Positions 1 through 11,402 are shown, counted from the stretch's first letter. The stretch: DNA of 64,000 nt from Quercus robur (GCF_932294415.1 NC_065542.1:40885942-40949941), one strand, 5' to 3'. Numbers and translations are program-made. The notes: generated by a model not told the origin, from the letters alone.

Positions 1-2256
1 GAAGCATGCTGTTCCTTGCAAGCATAGCAGGACTATCCTTATAAGAACCTTTCGCTAACTCTAGGTGGTAGATGAGATCATGCACCTAAATTATGAAATC
101 ACTACCTAATAAGAACTTTGGATTACTGAAACAAAATACATAAACAGAAGGTAAGAAAAATAATATTTGTTGAGTGTGCATATCATATATTTCATCAATA
201 ACAAGGACATTGAATTACTATTGAATCTGATGATATCTGAACACCCTTAACATCTTCAAATGGTTTTGTAGCTACTTGACGGAGATAAATAAGATACAAG
301 CCAATGGTAAGGTCACTCAAGCTCCAATCCTCAATCCCAATCTTACTCCGTTGAATGCTTGCAATGATTTCTGAAACAGATCGACTACTGGGTAAGGATT
401 TGTTTCCGATTCCATCTCCTGCAAATTTTGAATTTTATATCAGCCAACATGATGACATGGATATTGAAAGGTTACCACTCAACCTCTGTTTCTTTGGAAG
501 ACCAAAAACAAAAATTAAAGATAATGTGGTTCAGTTTTAAGAATGTTTTAAGTCAATTGAGTCATCTGTTCTTAGATGCTTGTTCCAAAGTTCCAATGTC
601 AGACAAATTGACACAAACAAAAAGACTCTATCATAGTGCCATGATTGATTCATACAGTAAGCCAAGTGTAGCACCTTCCCTACAAGTTATCCCATTAGAT
701 GACCATGAACTAGAATAAACAGACCTGTTGGCAGAGCCCACCTACACAATTGCAGGGCTGGTTCAAGGGCTTTTGTGAGCCAAGCAAGTTCTAACTTCCA
801 CTTTCCATCAGTGAAATCTTCCTCATCAGAACTGTATTTGCTGAGCCTAGAATCATCTTCCATCTTCTCAACTTTAGACCTCAAAGAAACTTGAGATGCA
901 TCCGTAGCTTCTTTTAGTAAATCTGCTTCTGCTTTATCTGCTTTTGACCGTTGCCACTGAAACCGATTAAGAATACCATACACATAACTCTGACAAGTTC
1001 CCTGTCCCTTCAGCAATTTTTTGGTATAATCTGTCAAAAGAACCAACCACGCAATATTGATAAACAAAAATTTCTCATTCAGACAAACAAGAAAAAATCT
1101 AAAATTCAAGAAAATGTTTTCCCAATTTAGAATTACACCTTAAAACATGACTATTGAGTAGAAAACAAAATGACTTTGCATTTCGGGTAACATTTTATGT
1201 TTTCCCAAATTTACAGTTCCACTTTAAAACATGACTAATGAGCGGGGAATAAAATTACTTTGCGTTTCTGTTAGCATTATCACCCCGTATTGTTTTCCAA
1301 TACCTCACTTGTTACAAAGTAGCCTTGGTTGCCTACAACTAACATTCTAATAGGAAGCACAGACACTTTATTTGGAGTGTCATACCGGTGTCATATTCAT
1401 GTTGCAACGGTATCCTATCTGCCGTGTCATGTTATGAATTTTCAAAAATTTTTCATGTCACAATATCGCACCCATACCCGTGCATTCTAAATTCTATCTG
1501 ATAGGAAAAAGCATCTCCAAGTGCACCCTTTACATTGTAAGAGTGTTCTAGAGTGAGTAACAGAGCTATTAGTTAAGCCTTCAACCTTCTTAAATCCTCG
1601 ACTCTCCCTCGGCTCAAAAAGTTATCCCATTGACTATTATATCTTCTTCTTTTTTTTTTTTTTTTTTCTCATTATCTAAACACATTTCCAAGGATCCTCC
1701 AGAGATCAAACTGGACCCAATTCGCACAAAAAAATCATGTACTCCTTATTTTCTTAACAATCAATGGTAAAAAAAAAAAAAAAGTTAACCAGTTCATAAC
1801 ATATACAGCATAGCTAGCACCGACTATACCATGAACCATTGTTTATATACTACTAGTTCTCAATCACCACATTGAACATGATTAATTATACATACAACAA
1901 AAAAAATATATATATATCGAACCAGTCCAGTAAAAATTATTAATAACCTATGACTGAATTCAGCTATAGTATAGTTTTTTTTGTGAGATAAAATTATTCT
2001 TAATTAGCTGCTATTACGTTGACAATGATGCAGAACAAAAAATAAAATCAAAATCAAAAGCAGAACAAACAACCACAACGAGAAATCATGAAACATCATA
2101 TAGAAACTTGGAAATTTAGTTATCACAAATAAATATATAGTTAATTGAAAGTTGAAACACAAAGAAATTGAAGAGTGGGATTTTGAATTTATAAACTATA
2201 GGATATTAGGACTTACGATTGTTATGGAAGATACGCTTCAGGTATTGGTTTGCCAT
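1..2256 (-). CDS. Lipase class 3 / sn1-diacylglycerol-lipase-like protein, 5' part (exons 1-4, runs off the left edge)
   Basis: Four exons join in a consistent frame: 2256-2217, 1030-725, 418-219 and 85-1. Introns have GT..AG ends (donors GTAAGT, GTCTGT, GTAATT). The start ATG at 2256-2254 follows a CT-rich leader, and the visible part is about 210 codons beginning MANQYLKRIF. Exon 2 carries an acidic stretch (KYSSDEEDF) and LAWLTKALEPALQLCRWALP. Exon 3 carries EDWSLSDLTIGLYLIYLRQ and exon 4 DLIYHLELAKGSYKDSPAML. The last two match the region before the alpha/beta-hydrolase core in plant lipase class 3 proteins related to animal DAG lipases, which release a fatty acid from diacylglycerol. The catalytic Ser-Asp-His part lies outside the window, so activity cannot be judged. 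The exon structure is well supported; the family name rests on recognising exons 3-4. Confidence 0.8.
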
Positions 2257-2590
2257 TTTTAGAGAGAGAGAGAGAGTGTGTGTGTGTGGGGTTATGTGTA
2301 TAGAATGGGGCTGGGATATATGGCAGTGGTTGTTGTTAATGTTGTGAGAGAGAGAATCGATGACGTGGAGTGAAGGGTGGCACGTGGTGTTTGGCGAGTC
2401 ATCCGTACAGAGTAGAGGACCGCAGACCGCCTTCGCTTGGCGGCTGAATGAAGAAAGGTGTCGTAGTCGTAGAGTCTACACTAGAGAAGAGAGTGACACC
2501 ACAAACAATTGGGAATTCGTTGATAGATTGATTGGATTCAACTTTCTTTTTTATGAGGGTTATTCATGTCATTTTACATAGAGGGTCTTT
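2257..2590 (-). promoter_or_regulatory. 5' leader and promoter region of the lipase gene, with GA/TG microsatellite
   Basis: Directly upstream of the lipase ATG on the minus strand lies a CT-rich leader (GA repeats at about 2261-2276 on the plus strand) followed by a short TG repeat (about 2276-2288) and more GA. Only about 330 bases separate the start codon from the 3' poly(A) end of a LINE at 2591, so the native promoter is short or now includes transposon sequence. No clear TATA box was identified. A 73-codon plus-strand frame at 2360-2581 looks like chance. Confidence 0.45.
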
Positions 2591-2628
2591 ATTTTTTTTT
2601 TTCTTTGGGAGAAGAAGCCATAGAAAGT

Positions 2629-3497
2629 GGGAGATTCTGGCATTTTACCCTTAATTATAAAAAAAATTTGGCAATATGCTCTTGTTTGCAAACTATATAG
2701 GAGCGTGCCCCTGTTTCGATACTCGATTATCCTAAAATCGAGTTCAATTAAATACTCGATTTGTAGAAAATCGAGTTATACCCTATGAAACTTAAAAAAA
2801 TATTTAAAAAAAAAAAATTTCCATGGGACTTGAGTTTCAGGAAATCGAGTTCCATGCAAAAAAAAAATTATAAGTGTAATTGCCCCATATTCAAGGAGTT
2901 CTATAGTGGCGTTTTTAAGCTCTATAGTGACGTTTTAAAGCCTTATAGCGGCATTTTCTTGCAAATTTTTTTATAAGTGTAATTGCTCATATTCAGGGTG
3001 CCCTATAGTGGCGTTTTTAAGCCCTATAGTGGCGTTTTTAAGCCCTATAGTGACGTTTTAAGGCCTTATAGCGGCGTTTTCCTGCAAAAATTTTTATGAG
3101 TGTAATCTTCCTATTCTGGGTGCCTATGTGGCATTTTTAGGCCCTATAGTGACGTTTTAGTGCCTTATAGCGGCGTTTTCCTGCAATTTTTTTTTAAAAG
3201 TACCCATACCAGGTTCAAGGGGCTCTATAGTGGCGTTTTTAAACCCTATAATGACGTTTTAAAGCACTATAGCGGCGTTTTTGAACTCGACTTCCCTAAA
3301 ATCGAGTTCCTTGCTTTTTTTTCTTTTTTTTTTTAGTTTTATTTGACATAACTCGATTTTCTACGAATCGAGTATTTCATGAAATTTGATTTTAAGGTAA
3401 TCGAGTATCGAAACAGGGGCATATCCCTATATAGTTTCGAAATAGGGACATATTGCTAAATTTTTTAAAAATTAAGGGCAAAAGGCTAGAATCTCCC
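2629..3497. mobile_element. Non-autonomous DNA transposon with ~150-bp terminal inverted repeats (869 bp)
   Basis: Both ends are near-perfect inverted copies starting GGGAGATTCT. The left TIR is 2629-about 2779 and the right about 3348-3497. Each contains the inverted motifs CTCGATT/AATCGAG and CCCCTGTTTCGATACTCGAT. The element is flanked by the direct repeat TAGAAAGT (2621-2628 and 3498-3505); a ninth base can be added on one side. Long TIRs with an 8-9 bp duplication fit a Mutator-like or hAT-like non-autonomous element, and superfamily is not settled. It has no coding capacity. It sits in the 3' UTR of the minus-strand LINE and is therefore younger than that LINE. Confidence 0.85.
2901..3290. 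repeat. Internal tandem array of ~100-118-bp units (CTATAGTGGCG motif)
   Basis: About four imperfect units begin near 2901, 3003, 3122 and 3222. Each combines CTATAGTGGCGTTTTTAAG, a CTATAGTGACGTTTTA variant, and CTTATAGCGGCGTTTTC followed by a T-rich spacer. Within a unit the roughly 20-bp CTATAG(T/C)G(G/A)CG module is itself repeated two to three times. The array fills most of the space between the two TIRs of the surrounding element. Confidence 0.85.
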
Positions 3498-3697
3498 TAG
3501 AAAGTGGTAGTATTATTCATTAATCAAACATAAATCATAGTTGTATACATCAAAAATATCCCGAGGAACATCATCTTCCATCTAGACAAGAAAATGGCTA
3601 CATATAGCCCATCTAACTAACCTTCAAGCTACACAATTCCCTTGTCCTTCTAACATGGTAAAAAGAAACATCTCTGGAAGAACAGCTAAGAAGCTTA

Positions 3698-4467
3698 GAT
3701 GGCGTTTGGTACGGGGGAATCAACATTATCCCTAACATCTAGATTATTTGGAATGTGATATCTTGCAATTTGAATGTTTTGGAATATAATTATTTCAATG
3801 TTTGGTTTATTCATAGCAATTTTAAAGGAATTATTTATTTTTCTCGTACTATCCTTAGATTTATAAACCTAATATCAATTTTTTTAATCTTCCTCTAAAT
3901 AAATAATAATAAACAAAATATAAACTATAAATTAGGACAAATTTATTAAAATAATAGTCTAACATTTCAAAATGACATGTATAATACAAAAAATAACTAT
4001 TTAAATTCTTCTTCTTTATGGAAATCACAACATCATGTTTTGTTAATAAAAATAAATATTTTATTTTATTTTAGCAAATAACCAATCCCAAATAGGAGAT
4101 ATAAATATTTTATTTTATCATTTATATTGTTGTGGTGGGAAGAGATAAAAATAAAGGAATAGATATTGATAATTTGTTTTATGTTTTATTTCCAATTTTT
4201 TTTTTTTATATGTATGTTTTATCTCCATCGGTTAAATGATAAGTGAAAAATGGTAAAATTGTCAATTTATAACAAATGTAATTTTTTAAGTTTAGGAATC
4301 TAGATACCCACTTGTTTCAAAGGGAATCCACATTTCTAAAAGAAGGGGGTTATGTGGGAATCCAGATACCCCTGACATTTGATTCCCTTGTGTAATTTGC
4401 AACCAAACATATGAATCTTTCAATATTCCTAAGAATCTTAAAACATTACTTCGTACCAAATGCCACC
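3698..4467. mobile_element. PIF/Harbinger-type MITE (770 bp) inserted in the LINE RNase H region
   Basis: The ends are GATGGCGTTTGGTACG on the left and, inverted, GGTGGCATTTGGTACG on the right. They are bounded by the 3-bp duplication TTA (3695-3697 and 4468-4470), the signature of Harbinger/Tourist elements. The interior is AT-rich and non-coding. Minus-strand RNase H reading stops at 4470 and resumes just below 3695 with a segment ending in a LINE-like C-terminus (WAICSHFLVW...). This places the insertion within the LINE ORF. Confidence 0.82.
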
Positions 4468-4470
4468 TTA

Positions 4471-6735
4471 ATGTCCTGTAGCAAATGAACATAGTCAGAC
4501 AAGTTCATATTGTCGCCTTTGATAGCATTAATAATGATTTCAGAATCACCTTCCATCACCAAATTCTCAAAGCGCAACTCTTGAGCAAAAAGGAGAGCTC
4601 GACATGCCGCTAACACTTCTACTATCTCTATTGAAGCTGGTAATGGAATTTGTTCTGATAAAGCAAGCATAACTATCCTTGATTATTTTGAATTATTATG
4701 CCGAGACCAATAATGTTTTCTCTAGAGAAAAAGGCACCATCAAAATTTACCTTGACTAACCTAGGTGGAGGAGGGCACCAATGTACAGACCAAGCTATTC
4801 GAGGAATCCTGCTGTGAGTGGGGGTGGAGTTGCTGAAATTCCTGAAGTGAATCATAGGCCATGAAGCTAACTTGAGTCAACGGGTAGGAATCTTCATCAA
4901 CTCTCATTTTATTCCTTCACAACCATATCATCTAAACTGTCATAGCAAATAAATCAAAACATGATAGATCATGTTGGGCACAGTGGATAACGTCCAGGAA
5001 GGCAGTGCAGCCTGAAGTAGCCTATAAGTTTGCGAAATTAGCTTGCCACGCAACTAATAACTCAAGGTGGGACCATAGGGCATGAAGGCCATCCTCGGGG
5101 CTGAGTTTGTAGTGGGGACAGAGAGCATCATCCAGAAGTTTCCTCTTTAACGGATTTGTTTTAGTTGGTAGAGAATCATTCTCTACATGCCAGAGAAGAT
5201 TTCTAACACGGTTTGGCACCTTAAGCTTCTAAATTCTACTCCAAACACCCTTCATCACTTCTGCAGTAGCCACACCAGCTACGTCTTTGTCGTCCTCCTC
5301 CAAAAGAAGTTTGTATCCAGATTTAACTGAATAAATTCCATCCATTGTCTTCGGCCAAAAAATAGAATTTGCATTCACAAAAAAACTCAATGGTATAGCT
5401 TTGATGATGGCCGCTTCAAAAGGCAAAAAATTTCTATCAATTTCTTTGGCTCTCTAACCACGCAGGTTGTGGTCAATGAAGGTAGAAACCGTAGCAGAAT
5501 GAGGAATATCCCCAACAGGGGAGAGTACTCTTCCTGACTAAGATTCTGGTAGCCAGTTGTGCTGGAAAATTCGAACACATGATCCATCCCCAATCCTCTA
5601 TCTCAAACCTTTCCTAATGATGTCTCTTCCTTTGAGCATATTCTTCCACGCAAAGGACCCTCTATTCTCTTTAGCATCAAAATTTTTCTTTGAAGAATCT
5701 ATAAAAAAGAGAGTCTTGATTACTCAATAACTGCCAAAATTGTTTCCCCAACATTGCATCATTAAATTTCTGTAAGTCCCTGAAACCCATCCCCCCTTCA
5801 TTCTTAGGCCAACACAATTTACTCCATTTAATCTAGTGAATTTTCCTCTCACCTCTTTGGCTCTACCAAAATTTACGTATCATAGTCTCTAGTTCATGGC
5901 AAAGTGTTTGGGTTAACTTGAAATAGCTCATCGAATAAGTCGGAATAGCTTGCACTGCCGCTTTTAGAAGCACCTCCCTACCTGCTTGAGAAAGAAGCTT
6001 CTCTCTCCATCCCCGAAGTTTTGACAAAACTCTTTCCTTTATGTACATAAAGCTAGCCTTTTTCCTGCGACCTACAAAAGAAGGAAGGTCCAAATAATTT
6101 TCATATTGTTTGATCTCCGGCACTCCCAATATTTGAATAATATCCTCTTGAACCTCCATCGGAGTAGCTTTGCTGGAAAAAAAATTGTTGTTTTGTCTCT
6201 ATTTAGTTGTTGCCCCGAAGCTTCCTTATAGGTTTTAAGTAAACCTTGAATAATGTAATGACACTCTTGGACAAATGCTTTGCAAAACAATAGGCTATCA
6301 TCTACAAAAAAAATAAATGGGTTAGTCTAGGACCACTGTTGCAAATGGAGATGCCTCTAATATGGCCCGAAGTAGAAGCTTGGTTGATCAAATCATGAAG
6401 TCCCTCGGTACAAATGAGGAAAAGATAGGGGGAAAGAGGGTCGCCTTGTTTAATACCTCAGCTGGGATGAATAATATCAGAAGGTTCACCATTTATAAGA
6501 ACAGAGTAAGAGACAGTAGTCATACACTCCATCATCAATGCAAACCATTTGTCATGAAACCCCATTTTTTTCAACAAAATCTCCATAAAAGACCATTTCA
6601 CTCTATCATATACCTTACTCATATCAAGTTTAAGGGCCATAAAACCTGATTTCCCAAACTGTTGGTGTTTCATATAACGTAGAGTTTTGAAGGCCATCAA
6701 AATATTATCTATGATAACCCTCCCTTCTTTTAGAT
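4471..6735 (-). pseudogene. LINE-1 ORF2 C-terminal half: reverse transcriptase, zf-RVT and RNase H
   Basis: Fragments in several frames read, in order, GRVIIDNILMAFKTLRYM, KLDMSKVYDRVKW (RT motif), FVDDSLLFCKA around 6300 (the F-x-DD catalytic motif) and a thumb/connection segment KASFMYIKERVLSKLRGW (6159-5863). Then come a zf-RVT-like stretch VRNLLWHVENDSLPTK (5219-5022) and RNase H beginning VKVNFDGAFF (4855) with EGDSEIIINAIKG (4670-4471). Frameshifts and stops separate all pieces. The gene copied LINE RNA into DNA at the target site; this copy cannot make a full protein. Confidence 0.85.
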
Positions 6736-7463
6736 AATTACAACTCAAGAACAAACTTTAATTGAAAAAGGTTTTGAAAAAAATTTGGAGAATAAACTTT
6801 CTGCCTTAGAACTAACTAAAGAGAGGTTTTTAATTTGTAAAAAACATGCAAAGGTGTTGTGTCGGTGTTTTAGAAAAGCGAATTAGGGTTTTAGAGAAAA
6901 TGGAGGCAAAAAAATAACTTTCTCTAGCTAGGGTTTTGATTGGAGATATAAGATGAGTATTTATAAGTTAAAATTAGAGTTTTTAGGGCTTTTTAATGGT
7001 CTTTGGACATCCCTAAGGGTCTAGGGGCTGGCCCACATCAAAGAGTGATGTTTTAAGCCCTTAAAAATGAAGTTCAAGAACCTAGAAAATCGACATGTGT
7101 ACGCAGGTCTTGACCCTGCATACACATGCTCCTAAAAACCCTAATCTGCCAACTCTGATGGCCCAAATTCTAATGACCATAACTCACTCAATATAGATCC
7201 AAATTATGCAAAAATGATGTTCAAATTAAAGCCAAAGATGCCTGCTTTCCAATGAAATAAACTTCACTCAAAATTTTTATGGTCAAAATAGTAAGTAAAG
7301 GTTATTTTTCAATATCAATTTCAAAGCAATTTAAGTACTTTTGAGTTGTGATTACTTCCAAACTATTGTGAACTCTTTAATTACTCTTGGTTGACACATG
7401 TAAAACTCATCATTGGAGCCAAGGACCAAAATTTATTAACGGGTACAAAATGTGGTATCTACA
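6736..7463 (-). mobile_element. LTR fragment inserted in the LINE, minus orientation
   Basis: Read on the minus strand, a new sequence begins at 7463 with TGTAGATACCACATTTTGTA, an LTR-like TG start, directly after the LINE linker (KLSKWSQ). It ends near 6736 where LINE RT sequence resumes, but no CA end or target duplication is evident there. About 900 bp of expected LINE sequence (endonuclease-RT linker) is missing at the same place. This is better read as an LTR fragment plus deletion than as a clean solo LTR. Confidence 0.5.
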
Positions 7464-8512
7464 TTAATTGACTCCACTTAGACAATTTTTCTCCACATTG
7501 CCTAATTTTTTTTTTAGAAACTATAGGCATAGAAATATCCCGCAAAGAACTTCCCCATGCTGCCATTACAGTTTCTCTACGACCTTGGTCTTTCATCCAC
7601 ATTTGTTTGAACTGGAAAGGCTTATTTCTACAAGCTATAATACTTTCGGGCTTAATGATGATTGGATTGTGATTCAAGGAGTTCACGCGAAGGTTCTGCA
7701 CTTGAGTTGCTAGATTGAGAGAAATCCAAGAATTGGTTGCCAAGGCTCGGTCCAGCCTTTCCAATACCATTCCCCCACCTTGCTTTCCTCTTCAAGTAAA
7801 TTTATGGTCTGCGTATCCCAAATCGACAAATCCACACTCATCCACAATGTCTTTAAAAGCTTTCATCTCCAGTTCACCCCTAGGCACACCCCCAAGCTTC
7901 TCATGGTCCTGTAAGATTTCATTAAAATCCCCAGCACAAACCCACAAGATGTCAAACTTGCCATTTAGTTGCCTTATCAATTCCCATGTCTCATGCTTCC
8001 TACTTGCCTCTGAGATACCATAAATACTTGTAAACCACCATGAATCCTCCTTGCCCGTATTTATAATTGCATCAATATAAATTAGGAGAAGAGGAGTCCA
8101 TATCTATCTCCACATAATTTTTCCAAAGTAGAGCTAAACCCCTTACTCTAGTAATTCTATTAACTGCCCATTTCTCATCAAAATGTAAATCATCACACAA
8201 TTGCTTTAGCCTAACTTCATCTACCCATGTTTCGACTAAGAACACAACAGAGATATCTTGTGCTCGCACCAACTTTGCATGCTCTTGAACTGTACTTTGG
8301 TTCCCAAGCCCACGCACATTCCAAAATAACCAACTCATGATGACACCAACCAACATTGTTGGGTCATAATTCTCAGAGTTAGTCTGAGTCTTTGTATAAC
8401 ATCGTTTAAAAAGAGGAGTCTCATTAATAGGGGGAGAGTTGTTATGTTTACCTAGTGTAGCACCAATTGGGTCTTCGCTCCTAAGGCCAATAGGCGATCT
8501 ATCCTGAGCCAT
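7464..8512 (-). pseudogene. LINE-1 ORF2 N-terminal half: apurinic-type endonuclease domain
   Basis: A reading frame starting near 8340 gives MSWLFWNVRGLGNQSTV and VVFLVETWVDEVRL, the usual opening of plant LINE endonucleases that nick target DNA. A second piece (7980-7792) gives ILWVCAGDFNEILQDHEK, including the catalytic GDFNE motif. A third (7770-7464) gives ERLDRALATNSW and the linker. Frame breaks fall between about 8072 and 7980 and at 7792-7770. The piece upstream of 8340 (to 8512) is ORF1/ORF2 junction sequence. Confidence 0.85.
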
Positions 8513-8742
8513 TTAGCGGGCATCTCCCTTTGTTGGCCCGGCCTTACATTGTAACATCCTGAAGTGGGCCTGTTTTTAAGGGCCTAGGATTGCCAGCAGT
8601 TGATTTACTAGGATTTACGTCACCTATAGCAGTAGATGTAGTAGAATCCTAAGTAACGCTGACAGTTTTTGATGATATATCAAACTTCTTGATTTCTTGA
8701 TCAATCTCATTAATTCTCTCCTCAAAATCCTCTAGATTGATA

Positions 8743-8773
<31 letters not shown>

Positions 8774-9236
8774 ACCCCAAGAAATAGTGTCAATATTAGC
8801 TGGCAACACAGATTCAGTGGGATTTGGAGATAAATTAGCATTAATTGTTATCGGGATATACTCACCTTCCTTACCTTCAGGAAAACGTCTCGTCGGATGT
8901 CGTGCTAGGGTATGGTCCACCATGACCAGCTTAACCACCATTGAGCTAGTCATATCTGTAGCTTTCTTCCTAAAATCTTAGTAGAAACCCGAAACATGGA
9001 TTGCATTCTTACTAGAGGGATAAACTGCTTGAGCTCGAATACTCGAATCATATTTTTTTCTTCTTTAAATGTAAAGTGCCATCACTATCAATCCAAACCT
9101 CATAATCTTTATCATCATGATCCAAGCAACCACACCAATAGCAAAGATTGGGTAGTTGCTTGTATTTAAAAGAAACCCAGGTTTTGGCTCCGCTTTCCAA
9201 GGTGACAACTCTAACCCGACAAAGAGGACATGCCAC
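8513..9236 (-). pseudogene. LINE-1 ORF1 (gag-like) C-terminal remnant with zinc-knuckle
   Basis: Positions 9236-9048 encode TWVSFKYKQLPNLCYWCGCL followed by DHDDKDYEVW. This is the CCHC knuckle of plant LINE ORF1 RNA-binding proteins with the last Cys replaced by Tyr. Downstream to 8513 the sequence is degenerate and holds an (AT)n plus poly(T) tract at about 8738-8774. The coding sequence is cut at 9236, where a different LINE's RT begins. Confidence 0.7.
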
Positions 9237-11402
9237 AATTTTTCCGGTCAGCTTTGGCTAACAACATGAGGTCATCGACAAAAAATACGTGCGAGAAAGT
9301 TGGACCCCCTTGTGAAGCGTTAATTTGATTCCAAAGATTCTCCCGACATTTACCCTCAATCAAATCCCTGAGGACTTCCATACATAAGATGAATAGGTAA
9401 GGCGATAGAGGGTCACCTTGACGTAGCCCTCTTGAAGGTTGAAAAGCATCCAGTGCCCCCCCCCCCCCCAATTAAAAAGAATAGAGATAGAGATGGTGGT
9501 GACGTAGCTTGTGATTAGAGAACTCAATTAATCAAGGAAGTTTCAAAGTTTCAAAGTATCTCTAATGAAACTCCACTCAAGGTGATCATAAGCCTTCTCC
9601 AATTCGAGTTTTATTGCCATAACACCTATTCTGCCCTTTTTCTTTGACATTGTGTGGATTAGCTCTTGGACTGTAATTGCATTATCCAAGCCCTTCCTTC
9701 TTGGGACAAACGCTACTTGGAGCGGAGAAATTAACTCAGACAAAAAGGGGTAGATCCGGTTAACAATAATCTTGGTCACTATCTTGTAGATCGTATTACA
9801 GAAGCTAATTGGTCGGTAGTTGGACAAAGACTCAGGGCTTCTGCAATTAGGAATGAGGGTAATGAGGGTTTGGTTCATATAATCTGAAATTATCCTTGAA
9901 GAGAAAACCCTTTTAACCTCTTATCTCACAAAGTCGCCAACAATCAGCCAAAATCGCTGGAAAAACCCTGCATGGAGACCATCCGAGCCTGGACCTTTAA
10001 ATGGTTTTAGCACCCAAAGACCCTCAAAGATCTCCCTATTTGTGATCGGAGCGTTCAAAATGATATTAGCTTCTGTATTAAGGCGAGTATTCCGAATAGG
10101 GGGGTCCCATACAGCCCAGAAAAAAGCTGACCTGACCCGAGGTGAAAAGGTCCAACAAAACTTGCTTGATAAAATAATCTCTATTTCCCCATTCAGCCAA
10201 TTGCCCATTCTATCCTTCATACAGATAATTCTATTCCGCTTTCGGTGCACAAGAGTTGAAGTATGATAGAAAGAAGTATTTCTATCTCCCTCCACCAACC
10301 AAAGAATCTGAGCCTTTATAGCCCAAAATTCCTCCTTGATTTTTGCAACCTTAGCATATTCAAATCTCAGCTTCCTTTCCAAATCAACCAGGAAAGCATT
10401 GGGTCTTAGAGACATACTTTCTTGAATCCCTTTAAGTCTGGCTAGGATCCTTTTCTTCCTATAAAATAAGTTGCCAAAATGATTTTTGTTCCAGCTTTGT
10501 GCATTGGAAGAGAAAATTGACAAAGCCTAATGTAGAGAGGGAGTATTATTCCATGCTTCCCTTACCACCCTCGGAAAACTTGGATCCGAAAGCCACATAG
10601 GTTGGAAGCAAAAGGGCTTGGGGAATTGAAGACCCCTATCTTTCTCAAAACATAATTTAGTAGGGTAGTGATCCGAGTGAGTTTTTTCTAGTTAAAGAAC
10701 GTTTGCTTCAGAAAATAGGGAATTCCATTCAGCGTTCACAAAGACTCTGTCTATTCTCTCTTGAACCAATTGCGAGAGCGAGTGATGGTTGGACCAGGTA
10801 AAGCGTGGCCTCGAATAGCCAATGTCGATCATTCTACAATTGTTCAAGCAATTCTGGAAGCAAAGAGCTCTACTTATGTTGATCAAACATCCACCAAACT
10901 TATCTTCCCCCATAAGCACTTCATTAAAATCTCCTACTATTACTCAGGGCATGGAATGAAGGTTAGCCATAGACTTAAGATTTTCCCAAAGCAGCTGTCT
11001 CTCAGCATACCTCGGGCTAGCATAAATGGCTGAGAGAAGCCAGGGAGGCTTTGTTGTGGATGTGATAATCACATGAACTTCTTGCTCAGTGGAAGCTAGC
11101 TCAGCAATTTCAACTTGGTTAGAGTCCCAAAGAACCCTTAATCCTCCAAACAGGCCAATAGAGTTTGTAAAAATTGCCCCATCAAGATTTATTCTATCCG
11201 AGATCCTCTTAGCTCTCTCACCACTAACTTTGGTCTCACCAATGACCATAATAGTAGGGGAGTGCATTTGAATCAAATTATTAACAACATCACAAAAAGT
11301 GGGGTTTAGGGCCTCTCGGCAATTCCAAATTAGCATATTCATAATTAAAATACAAAGGGAGGAACAATTAGAATAACTAACAAGGGGGTAAAGGGACATC
11401 AC
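9237..11402 (-). pseudogene. LINE-2 ORF2: endonuclease and reverse transcriptase, truncated
   Basis: Pieces in order: MLIWNCREALNPTF (start near 11340) and ETKVSGERAKRISDRI (endonuclease), then SRPRFTWSNHHSLSQLVQER (10919-10692). Next is a linker and RT N-terminus (10523-9921) with KPFKGPGSDGLHAGFFQRFW. The piece 9878-9543 has NYRPISFCNTIYKIVTKI and KLELEKAYDHLEW, and the piece 9471-9237 has GLRQGDPLSPYLFILCMEVL and FVDDLMLLAKAD. Several frame breaks separate the pieces; the last follows a 14-C homopolymer. No complete protein can be made. Confidence 0.88.
9456..9469. repeat. C14 homopolymer inside LINE-2 RT
   Basis: Fourteen consecutive C on the plus strand lie at a break between two RT reading-frame pieces. 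Slippage here would by itself shift the frame. Such tracts are also common assembly and sequencing trouble spots. Confidence 0.9.

Larger units (their letters stand above)
2591..9236 (-). mobile_element. LINE-1: 5'-truncated plant L1-type non-LTR retrotransposon with nested insertions
   Basis: Minus-strand fragments line up in LINE order. They are an ORF1 CCHC-type knuckle (9236-9048), endonuclease (8340-7464), reverse transcriptase (6735-5863), a zf-RVT-like segment (5219-5022), RNase H (4855-4470 and about 3694-3520), and a poly(A) tail seen as the T run at 2591-2602. Three later insertions interrupt it: a long-TIR element in the 3' UTR (2629-3497), a Harbinger-type MITE in RNase H (3698-4467) and an LTR fragment between endonuclease and RT (6736-7463). 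There the linker and the RT N-terminus are missing. Many frameshifts and stops make it inactive. Its upstream end abuts the RT of a second LINE at about 9237. Confidence 0.88.

Noticed and set aside
355-718. Plus-strand open frames of 61 and 96 codons
   Set aside because: They overlap exon 3 and intron 2 of the minus-strand lipase gene, whose splice frames are consistent; the plus frames have no recognisable motif.
687-1109. Minus-strand frame read as a single-exon 140-aa protein
   Set aside because: Its first 25 residues come from intron 1 and its last residues from intron 2; the real exon is 1030-725 with clear splice sites.
2360-2581. 73-codon plus-strand frame between the lipase and the LINE
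   Set aside because: No start context, motif or codon signal; lies in promoter sequence and ends in LINE target DNA.
2901-3290. Tandem CTATAGTGGCG units as a possible CRISPR-like array
   Set aside because: Units are contiguous imperfect repeats without unique spacers, inside a plant TIR element.
4446-4855. RNase H-like frames as host genes
   Set aside because: They are in order with LINE RT and zf-RVT fragments on the same strand and belong to LINE-1 ORF2.
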